Below are positions 45,293 through 57,059 of a DNA stretch of 64,000 bases, in pieces. The notes under the pieces were generated by a model that was not told the DNA's origin, ran no database searches, and saw only the letters and a program-made list of their open reading frames with translations. Made by a program: the position numbers and the translations under genes. Source of the stretch: Euclidia mi. Taxonomy: Eukaryota > Arthropoda > Insecta > Lepidoptera > Erebidae. The first letter of the stretch is position 1, and each line of letters begins with the position of its first letter. The stretch is from positions 3,345,840-3,409,839 of the forward strand of contig OX123185.2 in NCBI GenBank assembly GCA_944739405.2. Reading direction: 5' to 3'.

Positions 45293-45333
45293 CAACGGAT
45301 ACGTGATACAATAATTGTATCACGTATCCGTTG
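45293..45333. repeat. Near-perfect 41-bp palindrome
   Basis: Arms caacggatacgtgatacaat and attgtatcacgtatccgttg separated by a single A. Confidence 0.95.
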
Positions 45334-45339
45334 ACAATC

Positions 45340-46340
45340 AAAGGATCGCCCGTCTTCAAAGACAATTAATTTAATACGACATTTATAACTGACGTTTTTG
45401 AATCATCGCGTAACACGTGTTTATACATAGGGCCAATGAATACAGATTTACATAGAAGTGCAGATCTTAAGTATTTCGTGTGCCGATTCCAAGTTCTCGT
45501 TTAGACAGCTGTCACAGGGTGACTGCTACGCCGCCAAGCGGCAATTTGGGTCACAGAAGGTTTCTCTTCAGAGCGCCCATAGGAAATGCGCCTCAATGTA
45601 AAGATATGAGCTCTTTGATAGGGCCTAATAATAGTGTACCTAAAACTTATACAAACGGTCTGAACCGTTTTAGTATTAAAAAGTATAAATACCAAAGTGA
45701 TTACGATCCGCCACTCTGACTGCACGCTTCAGTCAGCCCCTGACAACTGCGGATGCAATTTGGCGTAAACGCTCGCTTAATTATTTATATATTAAATTTA
45801 TTTTAAAACATATAAAAACAAGCGTGAATCCAGTTCATTATTTATTTACCGTCTGGTCTAAAAACGTTTAGTTTAAATATTATACCAACCGGTATTTCCG
45901 GTAATATATTCGTTCAATAAACTTAACACAATAGCTTAATTGACTCAGTTATACGTACAGTTAATTTGATTTATGTAAAAAAAATTACCCAATGGAACTA
46001 AATTCATTTATTGAATTTAGTTTTAATATTATATTCATATAAATATTTAATTATATTCATATACTGCATACGATGCAATCTATTACACATTTACATATAA
46101 GTACATATATATCGTTGCTATTACATGACATAGTTCGTTGGTGTGAAATCTCTTTATTCAATATATGTTGATAAAACTATCAACCGTAATTTTTTTTTGT
46201 TCGTTAAAAAGGGCTTTATTTATTAAAGTTTTTTTTTGTTTCATAATTTACTACACCGTATTTGTTTTATTATACTTATTTAATTATTTCATAGTATTGT
46301 GTATCGGCTTACGAGATATTTCTAGTATGTATGTATTATT
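45340..46340. other. AT-rich DNA, no gene seen
   Basis: 45480-45719 has a balanced composition and short frames on both strands, but nothing is recognised. The rest is very AT-rich. Confidence 0.4.
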
Positions 46341-46346
46341 TTATTT

Positions 46347-46440
46347 TTATAGTCTCACGCCTGTATCCCTGAAGGGGTAGGCAGAGGTGTAAATATTACA
46401 CCCACATTTCGCCATAAATATTTAGGTCCCACATAATAGG
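46347..46440 (-). mobile_element. SINE family B, 3' fragment
   Basis: Minus strand: cctaaatatttatggcgaaa to aggcgtgagactataaaa. Confidence 0.75.
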
Positions 46441-47160
46441 TATGTATTATATAGGTATCACAAATGAAAAAAGAAAGAAATGTAGAGATATATTATTAAA
46501 TCAAGCTCTTGAAACATGCGTCGGATACAAGCAGTGCATTCTATCTAAAAGGAGACTGTCTATTATATAGAATGACTAGTCATAAGAATTTTGCACTATT
46601 GATCAGAATTTCTGTTTTAGATATTTGGATATTCAGTGTTTGACACGCAAGCTGAAGTAATTACCTACTGACGACGTTAAAATTCGAATAAGGCGATTTT
46701 CACGAACAGATAATATCATTGCTTGAGGAAGTAGGAGTAATAGCGTCATTGTACAGACGTAATATACATTAACAACTTGTTCATAGCCACTCAAGATATC
46801 AAAGTAGTATTGAGATTGGCGTAGTCCAGTAGAAGCAGACATGATATTAATATATTATCAGCTTAGTGTATGCGTACATATAGATAGGCACAAACCTTAT
46901 ACTCAGTTCGGGGGAAAAGTTTGTACGGAGTGACAAAATGCAGCAGACTTAGCATGTCTTTACATATGATAAGTGATAAGCTTTGAGCACGTGGGGCTGT
47001 GTTTTACAACAAGCCCTAAATTATAACAAACGCTACGTTCAGTCTTACACATTCATAATTATAGCATCAAGTTGCACAGCGAAATCTAAAATAAGATATG
47101 AGCTTGTTACAAGAATATGAGCAAACAGCATACGTAATATCTTTGTAGTTATAAAAAAAA

Positions 47161-47409
47161 AATTAAAGAAAAACAAAAAACCCGACTGCATAAAAACTAA
47201 AAAGAAAGAAACAAGCCCAGTAGTTTAGAATTCTGTTAAGTAATATGCAGAACAGAATGACACACAGTCGGGGCCCCTTGGGAAGATTTGAATGTGCCCC
47301 GACTGTGAGTCGTTCTGTTCTGCATATTACTTAACAGAATTCTAAACTACTGGGCTTGTTTCTTTCTTTTTAGTTTCTATGCAGTCGGGTTTTTTGTTTT
47401 TCTTTAATT
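47161..47409. repeat. Long inverted repeat, 114-bp arms, about 97% identical
   Basis: From aattaaagaaaaacaaaaaa at 47161 to its complement ending at 47409, loop about 21 bp (cccttgggaagatttgaatg). Only about three mismatches between arms, so the duplication is young or under sequence-homogenising pressure. The arm is the 5' part of the repeat family that ends cagtcgggtaaaaa. Confidence 0.9.
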
Positions 47410-47915
47410 TTTATTTTATTTTATACTTTTTAGTTACGATTCATTGACTTCGTTATAAGATGGTAAATTTCGCAATCAAGTGTTTGTATATCGTTTATAT
47501 ACTTGAAATAAAAACTTAAATCAATAAGTAAGAAAATTTGTGAGATTTTTTTTTGTTAAACAACTTTACATCGTTATATCTCCTAAAGTATTATTTTAAA
47601 TGAAAAATGGTATAAGGAACCTAAATATGATTTTAAAATACCTATTCAACGACATCCCATTTGACATAGTTCATCGACTTTTTGTTTTTTCATTTTGACA
47701 ATATGGCGTCTGGTTGTCGCTGTGGTGAATTTTGATTACTGTAATGTCTTTAGTGACACTCGCAAGGTTAAGACGAAACGATTGACGTAAGAATAATCAA
47801 AATCGGCCTACCCATTTGGTCTCTAGAACGCCACATAGAAACAAACATACATACATACATACATAGACTGATAAACACATTACCCTCCTTTGCGTCGCGC
47901 AGTCGGGTAAAAATA
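47161..47915 (+). repeat. Dispersed cccgactgca/gcagtcggg repeat
   Basis: Besides the inverted repeat at its left, it runs to catacatacatacatagact and gtcgcgcagtcgggtaaaaa (47915). The ending matches 33480-33685. No coding frame. Confidence 0.55.
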
Positions 47916-48260
47916 CTGTTTATATGCCCATTGACTGCGTGATCCATCATCCACAACCAAATTACTTATTACCCTTCAAACCGCCAGAAAACTTCATTTT
48001 GTACACCAGCTAAAGCCCGCATTGGTAACGAAGTCGATTTACACATACGGCTCTGCTTAGAGGTGGGGCACTCAATAATTTAGCTGGATAATTCGTACAA
48101 GAGAGAACCAAATGTATTTATTATTCAATGGAAAGTCCGAAACTCTCGGAAATCGTCTAATGCCTCCGTAAATGTTTTCTATTTCTGACCCAGTTGCGGT
48201 TTGATAGATCGTTTATACTTACATATTATGTTATGTTTTAATTTTAGGAAGCAATCTATA

Positions 48261-48648
48261 CAGAGTGTTGACCTGCACTTACAAAATATTTTAGTAATAC
48301 AATAAAGACATTATACTTATTAACCTAAAATTATTTTAAACAGTGTGCGATAATATAAGACCCTACTTTTATTAAATTTTACTTCGATAGTAAATCAGAA
48401 TAAACTGTTGACTGGTGCAGAATGAGACAACATAGTAGGTACGTGTGTTTGCATGTGTTAGGTTATTACAATGTCAGCTCGCGGCGATCAGCTGAGCGAC
48501 GGCAGGGCTCAATACACCGAGCTGATGTTTAAAATGCATGTCTACGTTTTTTTTTAAGTTTCTGTGCTCTATTTTTCATGTATTTGAATTCAGTTAGAGT
48601 AATATATTCACCCCTAAAAATATTTTGCAAATGCATATCAACACCCTG
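48261..48648 (-). mobile_element. TA-flanked MITE, copy 2
   Basis: 388 bp between TA dinucleotides (48259-48260 and 48649-48650). Ends cagagtgttgacctgcactt and, inverted, cagggtgttgatatgcattt, about 32-bp terminal inverted repeats. The TA duplication and CAGGGTGTTG-like ends suggest mobilisation by a Tc1/mariner-type transposase. Opposite orientation to 36580-36988. Confidence 0.85.
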
Positions 48649-48654
48649 TATTAT

Positions 48655-49435
48655 GGTAATAAATCAGAGGATAGTGCAGAATATTGATGAGTCATTGCCT
48701 AAAGTTATTTCTACATGGTGTACTCAGTATGAGTAAAATGGTGGTATTTTGAAGAAAACGATGTTATTCAGCTGAAACATGAGCCTTTTTAGCTTAAATT
48801 TCACAACGAAATTAATGATAATGAGGCACCCCATATTCCGACCGAAGCCACGTGATTTTAATTATGACGTAGATTTTATATTTCGGGAGAATATTAGTAG
48901 CTCGAGTTATGTAACTTAACTAACTCCCTTGCTAAAATGTAATTTGTGTTTTTATCTTTAACAGGTTCTTTACGGTTATTTTCCATACCCATTAACCTAA
49001 GGTGTAACGTGTAGGCCACAGTGCAGTCGTGGCAAAGTGTGCCTACCGATTCTCATGGCTGATATGGAACATCGACATGCACCACGGTGGTTTGAATGGG
49101 TAGGCTTGAAACACTTTAGAGGTGAGTCATGGCCTTTGCTAAGTCCAAGGGAAGGGAGACAAGCCCAAAATGTTGGTTTCTGTAGCTTAAGGGGCTACTC
49201 TTTGACGTATTGTTTGACGCTGACTTATTCGTCATAGAGACGAATAGACTGCGTATTATTATCCAATTTAAAAATACACCTTGTTACGACTCGCCTGCAA
49301 TGTAGAACCCACCACACATTGATCATTGGATGTTTCATTTTATTGTGTAATAATCTAGTGTCAGTCTGAAAAAATGTATGTTGCCTTCGTTGAAGCTGCG
49401 GTTAAATTCACAATACACTTTCAAAGTTTTAGGAT
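48655..49435. other. No gene seen
   Basis: Short frames only; no recognised element. Confidence 0.4.
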
Positions 49436-49439
49436 TTCT

Positions 49440-49625
49440 CATCATCATCAGCCCTATATTTATGCGGTCCCACTGCTGGGTAGGGCCTCTTCTCACTATG
49501 AGGAGGGTAAGGCCATAGTCCACCACGCTAGTACCCTTGGAGAACATTATGGAGAACTCTCAGACATGCAGGCGATGTTTACCTGCACCGTTAAGCAAGC
49601 GATAGTTAACAATCTTCGGACTTTG
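49440..49625 (-). mobile_element. SINE family C / related repeat
   Basis: Starts catcatcatcagccctatat, then ggtcccactgctgggtaggg, ggagaacattatggagaact and gttaagcaagcgatagttaa, the family C body read in reverse. Confidence 0.6.
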
Positions 49626-50307
49626 TACTCATGCTTAAATGTATGTAACAGTTGTTGTATGTGGGACTCATAGAAGGTAGTTATTTATAACTCTTTACTT
49701 TTTAATAACTGTTCGATTAAGAACCAAAATCGCAAATAAATTAACATACAAACTCCTCTTTACAACTGGCTGACAAACATTTTCAGAGAAATGGAAAAAG
49801 AAATACGCCCTAGTTACCTGTTCCGAGAATTTATAAACAACTTAGTGAGCATGAAATTAATTTATTCTGGTGAGTTTCAGGGACTTGCGTCCTTCGGTAT
49901 CGTCGCTGACCTAACGGTTCATAGTGTAAGCACAGCTGGTTTATTCCACCTAGCTAGCTGTATGGGGTCCAACGGGTTATAAATAGCCCGGCCCCAATAA
50001 TATTTGTTTTTATGTCTCGTTGGACCCGTAGCATAATTTGCCGGTTTAACTTCTCGGAGGGTTCTTGGATTGAATTTGTGGGTCGGACAAACGGCTTTTG
50101 ATGATTTTTATCAGAAAATTAGAAAGTCTTTACGCTTTAGCGCAGTAAAAATCAATAAAGATGTTTGTCCACTTTATAAAGAACTAAACACGAATTTATT
50201 GATGTCTCTACTACTATTCTTTAAAGACCTCTATCACTGGGAACTTAATACTCAAACAGCGTACAGAACGAAGGTCTAGATTTAGAGTAAAAATGTTAGT
50301 CCCGTAT

Positions 50308-50520
50308 GGGGGTCAACTAAGCAGAGCTTATACTATGGGTACTAGATAATGGATAAACATTCATGCTTTTTTTTGTAAATACATACATATTATACATAGA
50401 AACACACAGACCAAGACAAACATCCATGTTCATGCACACAAATGTTTGACTTGAGTAGGAATCGAACCGGCGACCTTCGACGTAGCACTCGCTTACACCC
50501 ACGCTACGCCAACCGGCCGT
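50308..50520 (-). mobile_element. SINE family D, full length
   Basis: Minus strand: acggccggttggcgtagcgt head, box B ggttcgattcct, end gctctgcttagttgaccccc. Confidence 0.85.
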
Positions 50521-50966
50521 CAAAATCTCACAACAGCAACAGTAACAGCTTAACCATTGACTTATTCGTGCCTTCTTTTACGTTTTGTAAAAAACTGCAT
50601 ATCCTAAGAAATAGAGCCAAATAAAGATTTAGTTGGCTTCATGCATGTAACGTATTGTCAAAAATAATAAAAGTGACAATGTGCACCAGCCTCGTGCATA
50701 TAATAGCTCGCAAGGCACGAGCGACAAGGTTTTCAATTTGCACCACGTAACTCAACGTAATATATGGGAACAATAACGCCAAACCAAATAAAACAACAAG
50801 TACACAACGATCCCTTTTTATTTTAGGAAATTTCACAATAAAAGTCTTGACTGGATCTTATCCATAAATGGCAATATGCACAGCAAATATTATAAACTAG
50901 TATCTTAGCCTACAAATAAAAGAAACTTATGATTTTAAACTCATATAAATATTTACATATTATTCC

Positions 50967-51121
50967 CTTATTCGTAAATATATTTTTCAGCTGAAGGTTC
51001 AACTTATCCTAATGAATATTATGTACGGTAACTATTTGTAACACTAAAAAGTCAGTTTTGTGCTTGCTCGGTACTGAATTACTCTCTGAATTGAAGCCAA
51101 GGAAATATATTTACGAATAAG
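50967..51121. repeat. Inverted repeat, 19-bp perfect arms, 117-bp loop
   Basis: cttattcgtaaatatattt (50967-50985) and aaatatatttacgaataag (51103-51121). It is in unique AT-rich DNA downstream of the immunoglobulin-like gene. Confidence 0.7.
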
Positions 51122-51124
51122 GCC

Positions 51125-52560
51125 AAATTTTTTACGATATTGTCCAAAATTTACACCGAACCTTGGCTAACATTGGAAATTAAAATTAACTAAATTCGAT
51201 ACCCTGTTTACAAAGAGACTTTTCCCCTTTTTTAACTCAAAGTAATCATAAGATTGAAAATATTAATAAATGTAACACTCTTGCTAATTTTATTTTAAAG
51301 TCTAATAAATTATACTTTTTAACACAGATAATTTTGGTACTTAATTAAAATTCACAATATCATTTCAAAGCGATTTCAAAGGTTAAACATTGTTGAAATG
51401 CATTCGGTTTATTTTTACATATTATTATATTTATAAAATGAGTGTCACATTTATATTATTTTTAAAATCTTAAGATTATTATATTTTTGTCTTTGTACAG
51501 GTTATACGTATATCGTCTTTGGGTTTTTCTAAATAAAACTATTGTACTATCAAAATAAAGTTATTATTCGTTATAAAACAAAAAACAAAATACCAACAAA
51601 TTAAAAAAGTCTATAGAAGCAAATGTCAATAATATATAATAAGTTAACTATTTTAATGAACAAACAAACGAGTATAATTGAGCGGTAACAATTAAACATA
51701 AGCTACATTTTCTTGGTTCTTTAATGTTTGCGGAAGAAATAATGCGGCTATTATTTGAATATATAATTACGTGTAATATTAAATTTACTTTACATATATA
51801 CATGCATTTATATTTGTGACTTACAATTTGTGATCATTTTTATTATTTTTAAATCTTATATAATGACATCTGCTTCGTTTAATTTTTAAAGTTTAATTGA
51901 TGTTTTTGTTACAGATAAATAATTTATACTATTTTATATTTGCTTACGACAATAGACATCCAGTTTAAAAATGTGATAATATATTAATTATTGCAAAATA
52001 ACAAATTACTTAAATATTTTTATGTACAGAATCTAAAAATGTTCCGATGTTTCCTTAGGCCCATGACCATTAGCTACAAACATTTTCTGTAAAATTTCTT
52101 TCCAAGAAATTTTTAGATATACATACCTTAAAATAATTTTTACATCATAAAAATTGTTATTGAAATGGAAACGCATGCATAGATCACTATCCATTACTAT
52201 AGTGTATATACTTTGTTGTTATTTGTTGTTTGTTAACACGTCTTATTGTTTCACACATAAAGCATTTTTATTTCTGCATTACAATTACAAAACAGTGGAC
52301 CTAATGTTGCTTCAGGACATACATCTATTTGGTTTATTTTTGGTAGCTTCAGGTTTGACTAGAACTATACGGAATGTGTCAGTTTAAGCCTTATTCTATA
52401 TTACAAAACGACGTGATGCGTAGTTGAAAAAATGTAAGACTGTTATGTCATACGGATCTTAAAGTTGAACTGCTGTTCATCTCATTATGAGACGCGGTTG
52501 GATTGGAATGTAGTGATTGTGATACAAATGTTGATGCGTGACACCGGCAGTATGTGTCCG
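51125..52560. other. AT-rich region downstream of the immunoglobulin-like gene
   Basis: No frame or transposon recognised. The first AATAAA on the minus strand after the stop codon is at 52333-52338, a possible polyadenylation signal giving a 3' UTR of about 250 bases. Confidence 0.4.
52333..52338 (-). terminator. Candidate polyadenylation signal AATAAA
   Basis: First AATAAA on the coding strand downstream of the stop at 52565-52567. Other AATAAA motifs follow, so the actual site is uncertain. Confidence 0.35.
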
Positions 52561-52564
52561 AGGC

Positions 52565-52632
52565 TTACGATACGATGAGGTGCACTGTGGTTGATAACGA
52601 CGTCAGTAGTAGCGCCATTAGTAAGCTTGCTT
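52565..52632 (-). CDS. Immunoglobulin-like gene, last coding exon (GPI-signal tail)
   Basis: The acceptor is ccgtcttcttttcag with a ctaac branch-like word upstream. The exon supplies the last two bases of a split codon, then 22 codons to TAA (52565-52567). Joined by phase to 53076-53147 it encodes a hydrophobic end (SLLMALLLTSLS ... HLIVS) with no charged cytoplasmic tail after it, as in GPI-anchored proteins. A 443-bp intron separates it from the previous exon. A single-pass membrane protein is less likely, because nothing follows the hydrophobic segment. Confidence 0.7.
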
Positions 52633-53075
52633 CTGAAAAGAAGACGGTTAGTTAGTATTGTTCTAACAATCATAGTCAATAGAGCAGAATTTTAGGGGTA
52701 TACAATTAACATGATAGAAGAAGATAGAAGTTCTACATGAAGGGCTTGACTTCTAATCGAAGTAGTGAAGCAGTATTAGGCCTATTTCACCACTTCTGGA
52801 TAGGCCTTATCTACCAGTTAAATTCAAAATTAGAACGATATTTTTCTTCCATAGGTAACCTAAAAAATAAATTTAACAGGAACATATCAGTCATCGATGA
52901 AAATATTAATCGATCATAAAATTTAAAAAATAATAGAGTCCTCTTGTTTAACCAAATTATCAAGCGGAGTTTAAATTTATTTCAAACTTTCCACTTGATA
53001 GTGGTTATATTTTTTATACTTATCGTAATGAAAACGAAAATAACTAATTTTAATGACGTTTAAATAATTAAGTAC

Positions 53076-53147
53076 CTGTTGAAACTATTGCAGCTCCAAG
53101 CTGCATGTCTGCTGCTGTCGGTATTTCAGGCGTCGTACTTATAGGAC
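53076..53147 (-). CDS. Immunoglobulin-like gene, linker exon
   Basis: 72 bp between acceptor tttatccacag and donor gtacttaa, phase 1 on both sides. It encodes a Pro/Thr/Ala-rich stalk (PISTTPEIPTAADMQLG) leading into the start of the hydrophobic tail. Both splice junctions keep the frame open from the exon at 56890 and into the exon at 52632. Confidence 0.75.
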
Positions 53148-53203
53148 CTGTGGATAAACACCATACTTTAGTTCAGATTACATTATGTTGAAGGAATCGG
53201 GCT

Positions 53204-53445
53204 GACTGCCTCCGTGGTCCAGTGGATAGCGTATGCGACTGCTGATCGCAGGTCCCGGGTTCGATTTCCGGGTCGAGCAAAAGTGTTACTGGATTTTTCC
53301 AAATTCTCAGTAGCAGCACGGAGTCTGGTGATGTGCCCGGTAACGGCAATAGGCTCGCCGAAATGTGGGTGTAATATTACATTTCTGCCTACCCTTTCGG
53401 GGATATAGGTGTGCGTCTATAAGTAAAAAATAAATAAATAAAATC
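53204..53445 (+). mobile_element. SINE family B, internally deleted
   Basis: Head gactgcctccgtggtccagt, box B gggttcgatttccggg, body with about 35 bp missing between ggctcgcc and gaaatgtggg, tail ataaataaataaa. It lies in the long intron, opposite to the gene. Confidence 0.85.
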
Positions 53446-53449
53446 GGGC

Positions 53450-55970
53450 AGAAAATCAGGCTAAAATTCGAAATTTCTTCCTTAAATTTTCAGTTAGTTT
53501 AGGATTATAGGCGACCATTTAAAAACCTTCACCAACATTTAACTTAAGATTAATTGGTCAGATAGGATTAAACTACACCTTCTTATCTTGTAAAGATATT
53601 CATATAATTCATGCATGGTGTATGCATTTACTGTATTTAATTTTATGTAGCTAGCGGTGGCAGACAAGCTACTGCTCCTCATAATTGTGTTTGCCATAAT
53701 GGCAAACAGTCACCACTCCTATGGAATGGACATATACAATAGATAACTAGGTATATTCTCAGTTCCTTCATAAAATATTGAGCTACTAAATCCAAGCTTT
53801 TGACTACCGAAACACAAGAGCGACGCTCTTAGCAAATCCTCTTTATTAGCAAGCGTCAGTTGGACGTCAGATTTAAATGCATCATATTATATCTAAAATA
53901 GAACTGCCATTTAGTTGGAATGAAAATCTATTACTTTATAAGAATACATTGAACCTTGAATCAAAGGATTGCTGTTAAATTAGATTAACATGGATTTTAT
54001 ACAGTGTTGCGGTGTGATTGTAACGAACTGACAAAAAGGCAATAACTCTGCGGTTGTTGCACAAACGACAGTCCACTCGATCGGCTTTGTGTTCAAGCGT
54101 TGCGTCACAATGCAATAATACACGCTCTTGTTGTGACACACTTAAGTTACATTTATTTTAAGTTAATAAATGTAAAGCTGATATTACTTTAATGAAAATT
54201 ACTTAAAAAAGAAGTAAATGAATCTTTTGTTGAAGAGTTTTATATTTATGAATAAAATGAGCCTTTTTGTAACCCCTATAACTTATCAAGCGATTGCTAA
54301 AAAGAAGGATGTACTCAATGCCGCTGTATATATTTTGTTTTATGTTTGTCACCTAAAAACTCCAATAAACCGATTCGGAAAGTTATTTTTATGTTTAGCA
54401 GGATGCAGTTTCTGTTTTGTCCCATTCAAGTTCAATATCAATACTGAAATGAAAATTAAATAAAAATTTTCGAAGATTATTTCAAAATATGCCAAATATA
54501 TTCAAGTAATAAAATAGAAAATCACTACGTTTGATCTCAGCAACAGAACCTAGTCTAGCACCAACATTACTTAAAATAATATCTTTAAACAACATAATTT
54601 TATGCGCGGTGCACAAGATTTATTCGTGGCACGGCAGGAAAACTTTGTTCACTAAATTAAACTGGCTTATTCGAGATTTTATCTTTGCGTTCTACAATTT
54701 ATTAATATGGCGAAAATAACGGTTATAGCAGAGGTAAATATTCGCCGGGGTTTCTCTCTAGTAGGATATACTGAGAAATTTATGGTCCAAGAGTTCGCAT
54801 ATGATTGGACCGCCTCTCCCCTTATGGATGAAGAAAAATAGCTTTGAGATAATTATGAGGTATTATTTTACTGTACCCTACTGTTAGCAACGGTATAATG
54901 AATTTACGCATAATTTATGTCAATTTGGTTTGCTCAATAATTATGAAATATTAAACCGAGCGAAAACATTCTTATAAATTATAACATAAAGTTCAATGAC
55001 TGTTCTCAGGATTTAATCGTGATTACAAATATTTTCTAAAGGCTCAATGCGCCAGTCAACTTATTCAAGAATTTTGAAGAATTAAGTTCAACCCTTATTC
55101 AGTTCAATAGCCAATGTCATCAGACACAGCTTGATAATCAATATAACTTAGCGCTTTTATTTGACCAGGCCTTATCAGATTCTTAACGTTTGAATATTCT
55201 CCGTATCACAATATTGATTGTCCACTCAATACTGATTATTGATTTTTGCCTATGAGACTAAACCTTTGCAATCTTCTAAATATTTTTAAATTTTACCTTT
55301 ATGACTCTATCCATACACGAGAATTTTTATATGTACCAGATAAGCTATCTTTTGCTCTTCTAAAAGAAGGTATTTTAATACAGTAGCAAAAATAGAAACA
55401 AAATAAAAACCTTAAGTGTATTAATAATTTGTCAACGGTAAATTGTGCTTCACCCTCGAGACATCGGTGTTGCTATACTTAACTAAAAAAACTCTATTAA
55501 TCATCATAATCCATCTTTCAATGTCCAATCTGAAAATATATTTTCGAGGTAAAATTGCAAGGCACTAGAGCTTGTTGACTTTTCATTTGGATTATAAAAA
55601 TAAACGCCGAGAAAAAATGTTTGCGCGCCTACCGATATTCTAATTAGGGACATTTTACTCTCCACAATGGACTTAACGAAGCATAAAATTATTCACAAAG
55701 ATTGTAGGAAATGTTCTCTCACATACTTTATATATAGCTGTGTACACAAACTTTCTACTGATAAAAAGCTTAAATGGGCTACTCAAAAATTATTTGCGAA
55801 ATTGTTATTTTCATGACCGCGCCACACTTAGTGTATTAAACACCTTATTGTTTTTTTTGTTGCGAATCGCGTTGTTGACGTTCGTCAATTTATTGATTGA
55901 AAACAGAAAACATTTTGATAAACATACAAGAGAGTTTGAGTTCATAAGTTATGCAATGTGTTGTTTTTAT
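53450..55970. other. Intron DNA, nothing recognised
   Basis: Part of the 3.7-kb intron between the exons at 56890-57056 and 53076-53147. AT-rich, short frames only; a small palindrome gtttgccataatggcaaac lies near 53690. Confidence 0.5.
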
Positions 55971-55974
55971 TCTT

Positions 55975-56264
55975 ATTTTTTATAGACTGAAGCCTGTATC
56001 CCCGAAGGGGTAGGCAGAGGTGTAATATTACACCCACATTTCGCCATGAATTTTTAGGTCCCACGTAATAGGGGGCGAGCCTATTGCCATTACCGGACAA
56101 AGATAAAGATAAAGATTTATTTATTGGCCACATCACAGGACTCCTTGCTGCTACTGAGAATTAAGAAAAACCCAGTAACACTTTTTCACGACCCGGGAAT
56201 CGAACCCAGGAAGACCTCCTATCAGCAGTCGCATACGCTATCCACTGGATCATGGAGGCAGTCA
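55975..56264 (-). mobile_element. SINE family B with a 30-bp insertion
   Basis: Minus strand: head gactgcctccatgatccagt to ctgtatccccgaaggggtag and agtctataaaaaa. At 56097-56128 the SINE is interrupted by (AGATAA)n-like sequence followed by tttatttattgg, which resembles a LINE 3' tail and little else. Confidence 0.8.
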
Positions 56265-56584
56265 TATATTATAGAGGATTAATTTTGTAAAAAATCGAAT
56301 AAAGAAACATATCAAATGTAATTTGGAAAACAATTTTAATCCAAAGTAATAGGTGGACCTTTCTGAGCTTTACTTAACAGAGAACCTTAATAATAATTAA
56401 CTTTACCCTAATTAAAATTTGAACTAGTAATTTCCTAGACGTCTGAAAATACATTATGAAGTATCTAGCATAGATGTACTTGCGCTTGGCATTTTGTATC
56501 TATTCGACTATTACGTCAAATGTAACTTCATGAATATGTGTTAAACTCGAATTAGTGGCATGCTGTTCAATTGCTTAGGGACTC

Positions 56585-56765
56585 AGCCAGCTAAGCCGGA
56601 GGTTAAAGGTTCGTTTGCCAAACGGGACAAATGTTTGTGAGAAATGCACGATTATTTGTTTGGGGTCTGGATGATATCTATGATATCTATATAGTATTTA
56701 AGAATGCTTAACTACGCAGCTAACTACAGAACTAAGCTCTGCCCTTTTAGGACCAGAAATTGACG
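56585..56765 (+). mobile_element. SINE family D, decayed
   Basis: aaatgtttgtgagaaatgca, gggtctggatgatatct and ctaagctctgcccttttagg follow the family D order with many changes. Confidence 0.45.
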
Positions 56766-56889
56766 TACGTATCACAGCTTTTATATTAATTGTGAATTAT
56801 ATACGCTTTTGTTGTACTTAAATAAGCAACCCAGAAGGTCGTGTGTAGAATTTCCTTGGACATAAAAAACCGAATACCAATGTACTGAC

Positions 56890-57056
56890 CTGGATAATAA
56901 ATAGCTTCTTTTCTAACAGCGTACTTCGCTTCGGGGATTCTCAGCGTGCAGATGAACTCCGCGGGTGTCGGAAGGTCTGCGTCGTTGAGCGTCACCGACG
57001 CCACTGCGGAGAACCTCCCGTTCACCTCTGTGACGTGGTGCCGGACTGGGAGGTGC
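56890..57056 (-). CDS. Immunoglobulin-like gene, Ig-domain exon
   Basis: 167 bp between acceptor gctttcttcccaccag and donor gtcagtac, starting in phase 2 and ending in phase 1; the other two frames contain stops. It encodes 55 residues with the second half of an Ig fold (VNGRFSAVASVTLNDADLPT then AEFICTLRIPE, where the cysteine is the F-strand cysteine) and ends KEAIYYPG, which passes into the Pro/Thr stalk of the next exon. GC content is far above the flanks, as expected of a conserved exon. Upstream exons carrying the first half of the domain and the signal peptide must lie above 57056 or beyond the window. The family (for example a GPI-anchored neural adhesion protein) is not determined. 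Confidence 0.75.
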
Positions 57057-57059
57057 CTG

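Noticed and set aside
49374..49673. 99-codon plus frame
   Set aside because: It lies across a SINE/repeat copy (49440-49625), so the frame is incidental.
52154..52387. Plus-strand 77-codon membrane protein
   Set aside because: Hydrophobic only because the DNA is AT-rich; it lies over the probable 3' UTR of the minus-strand gene.
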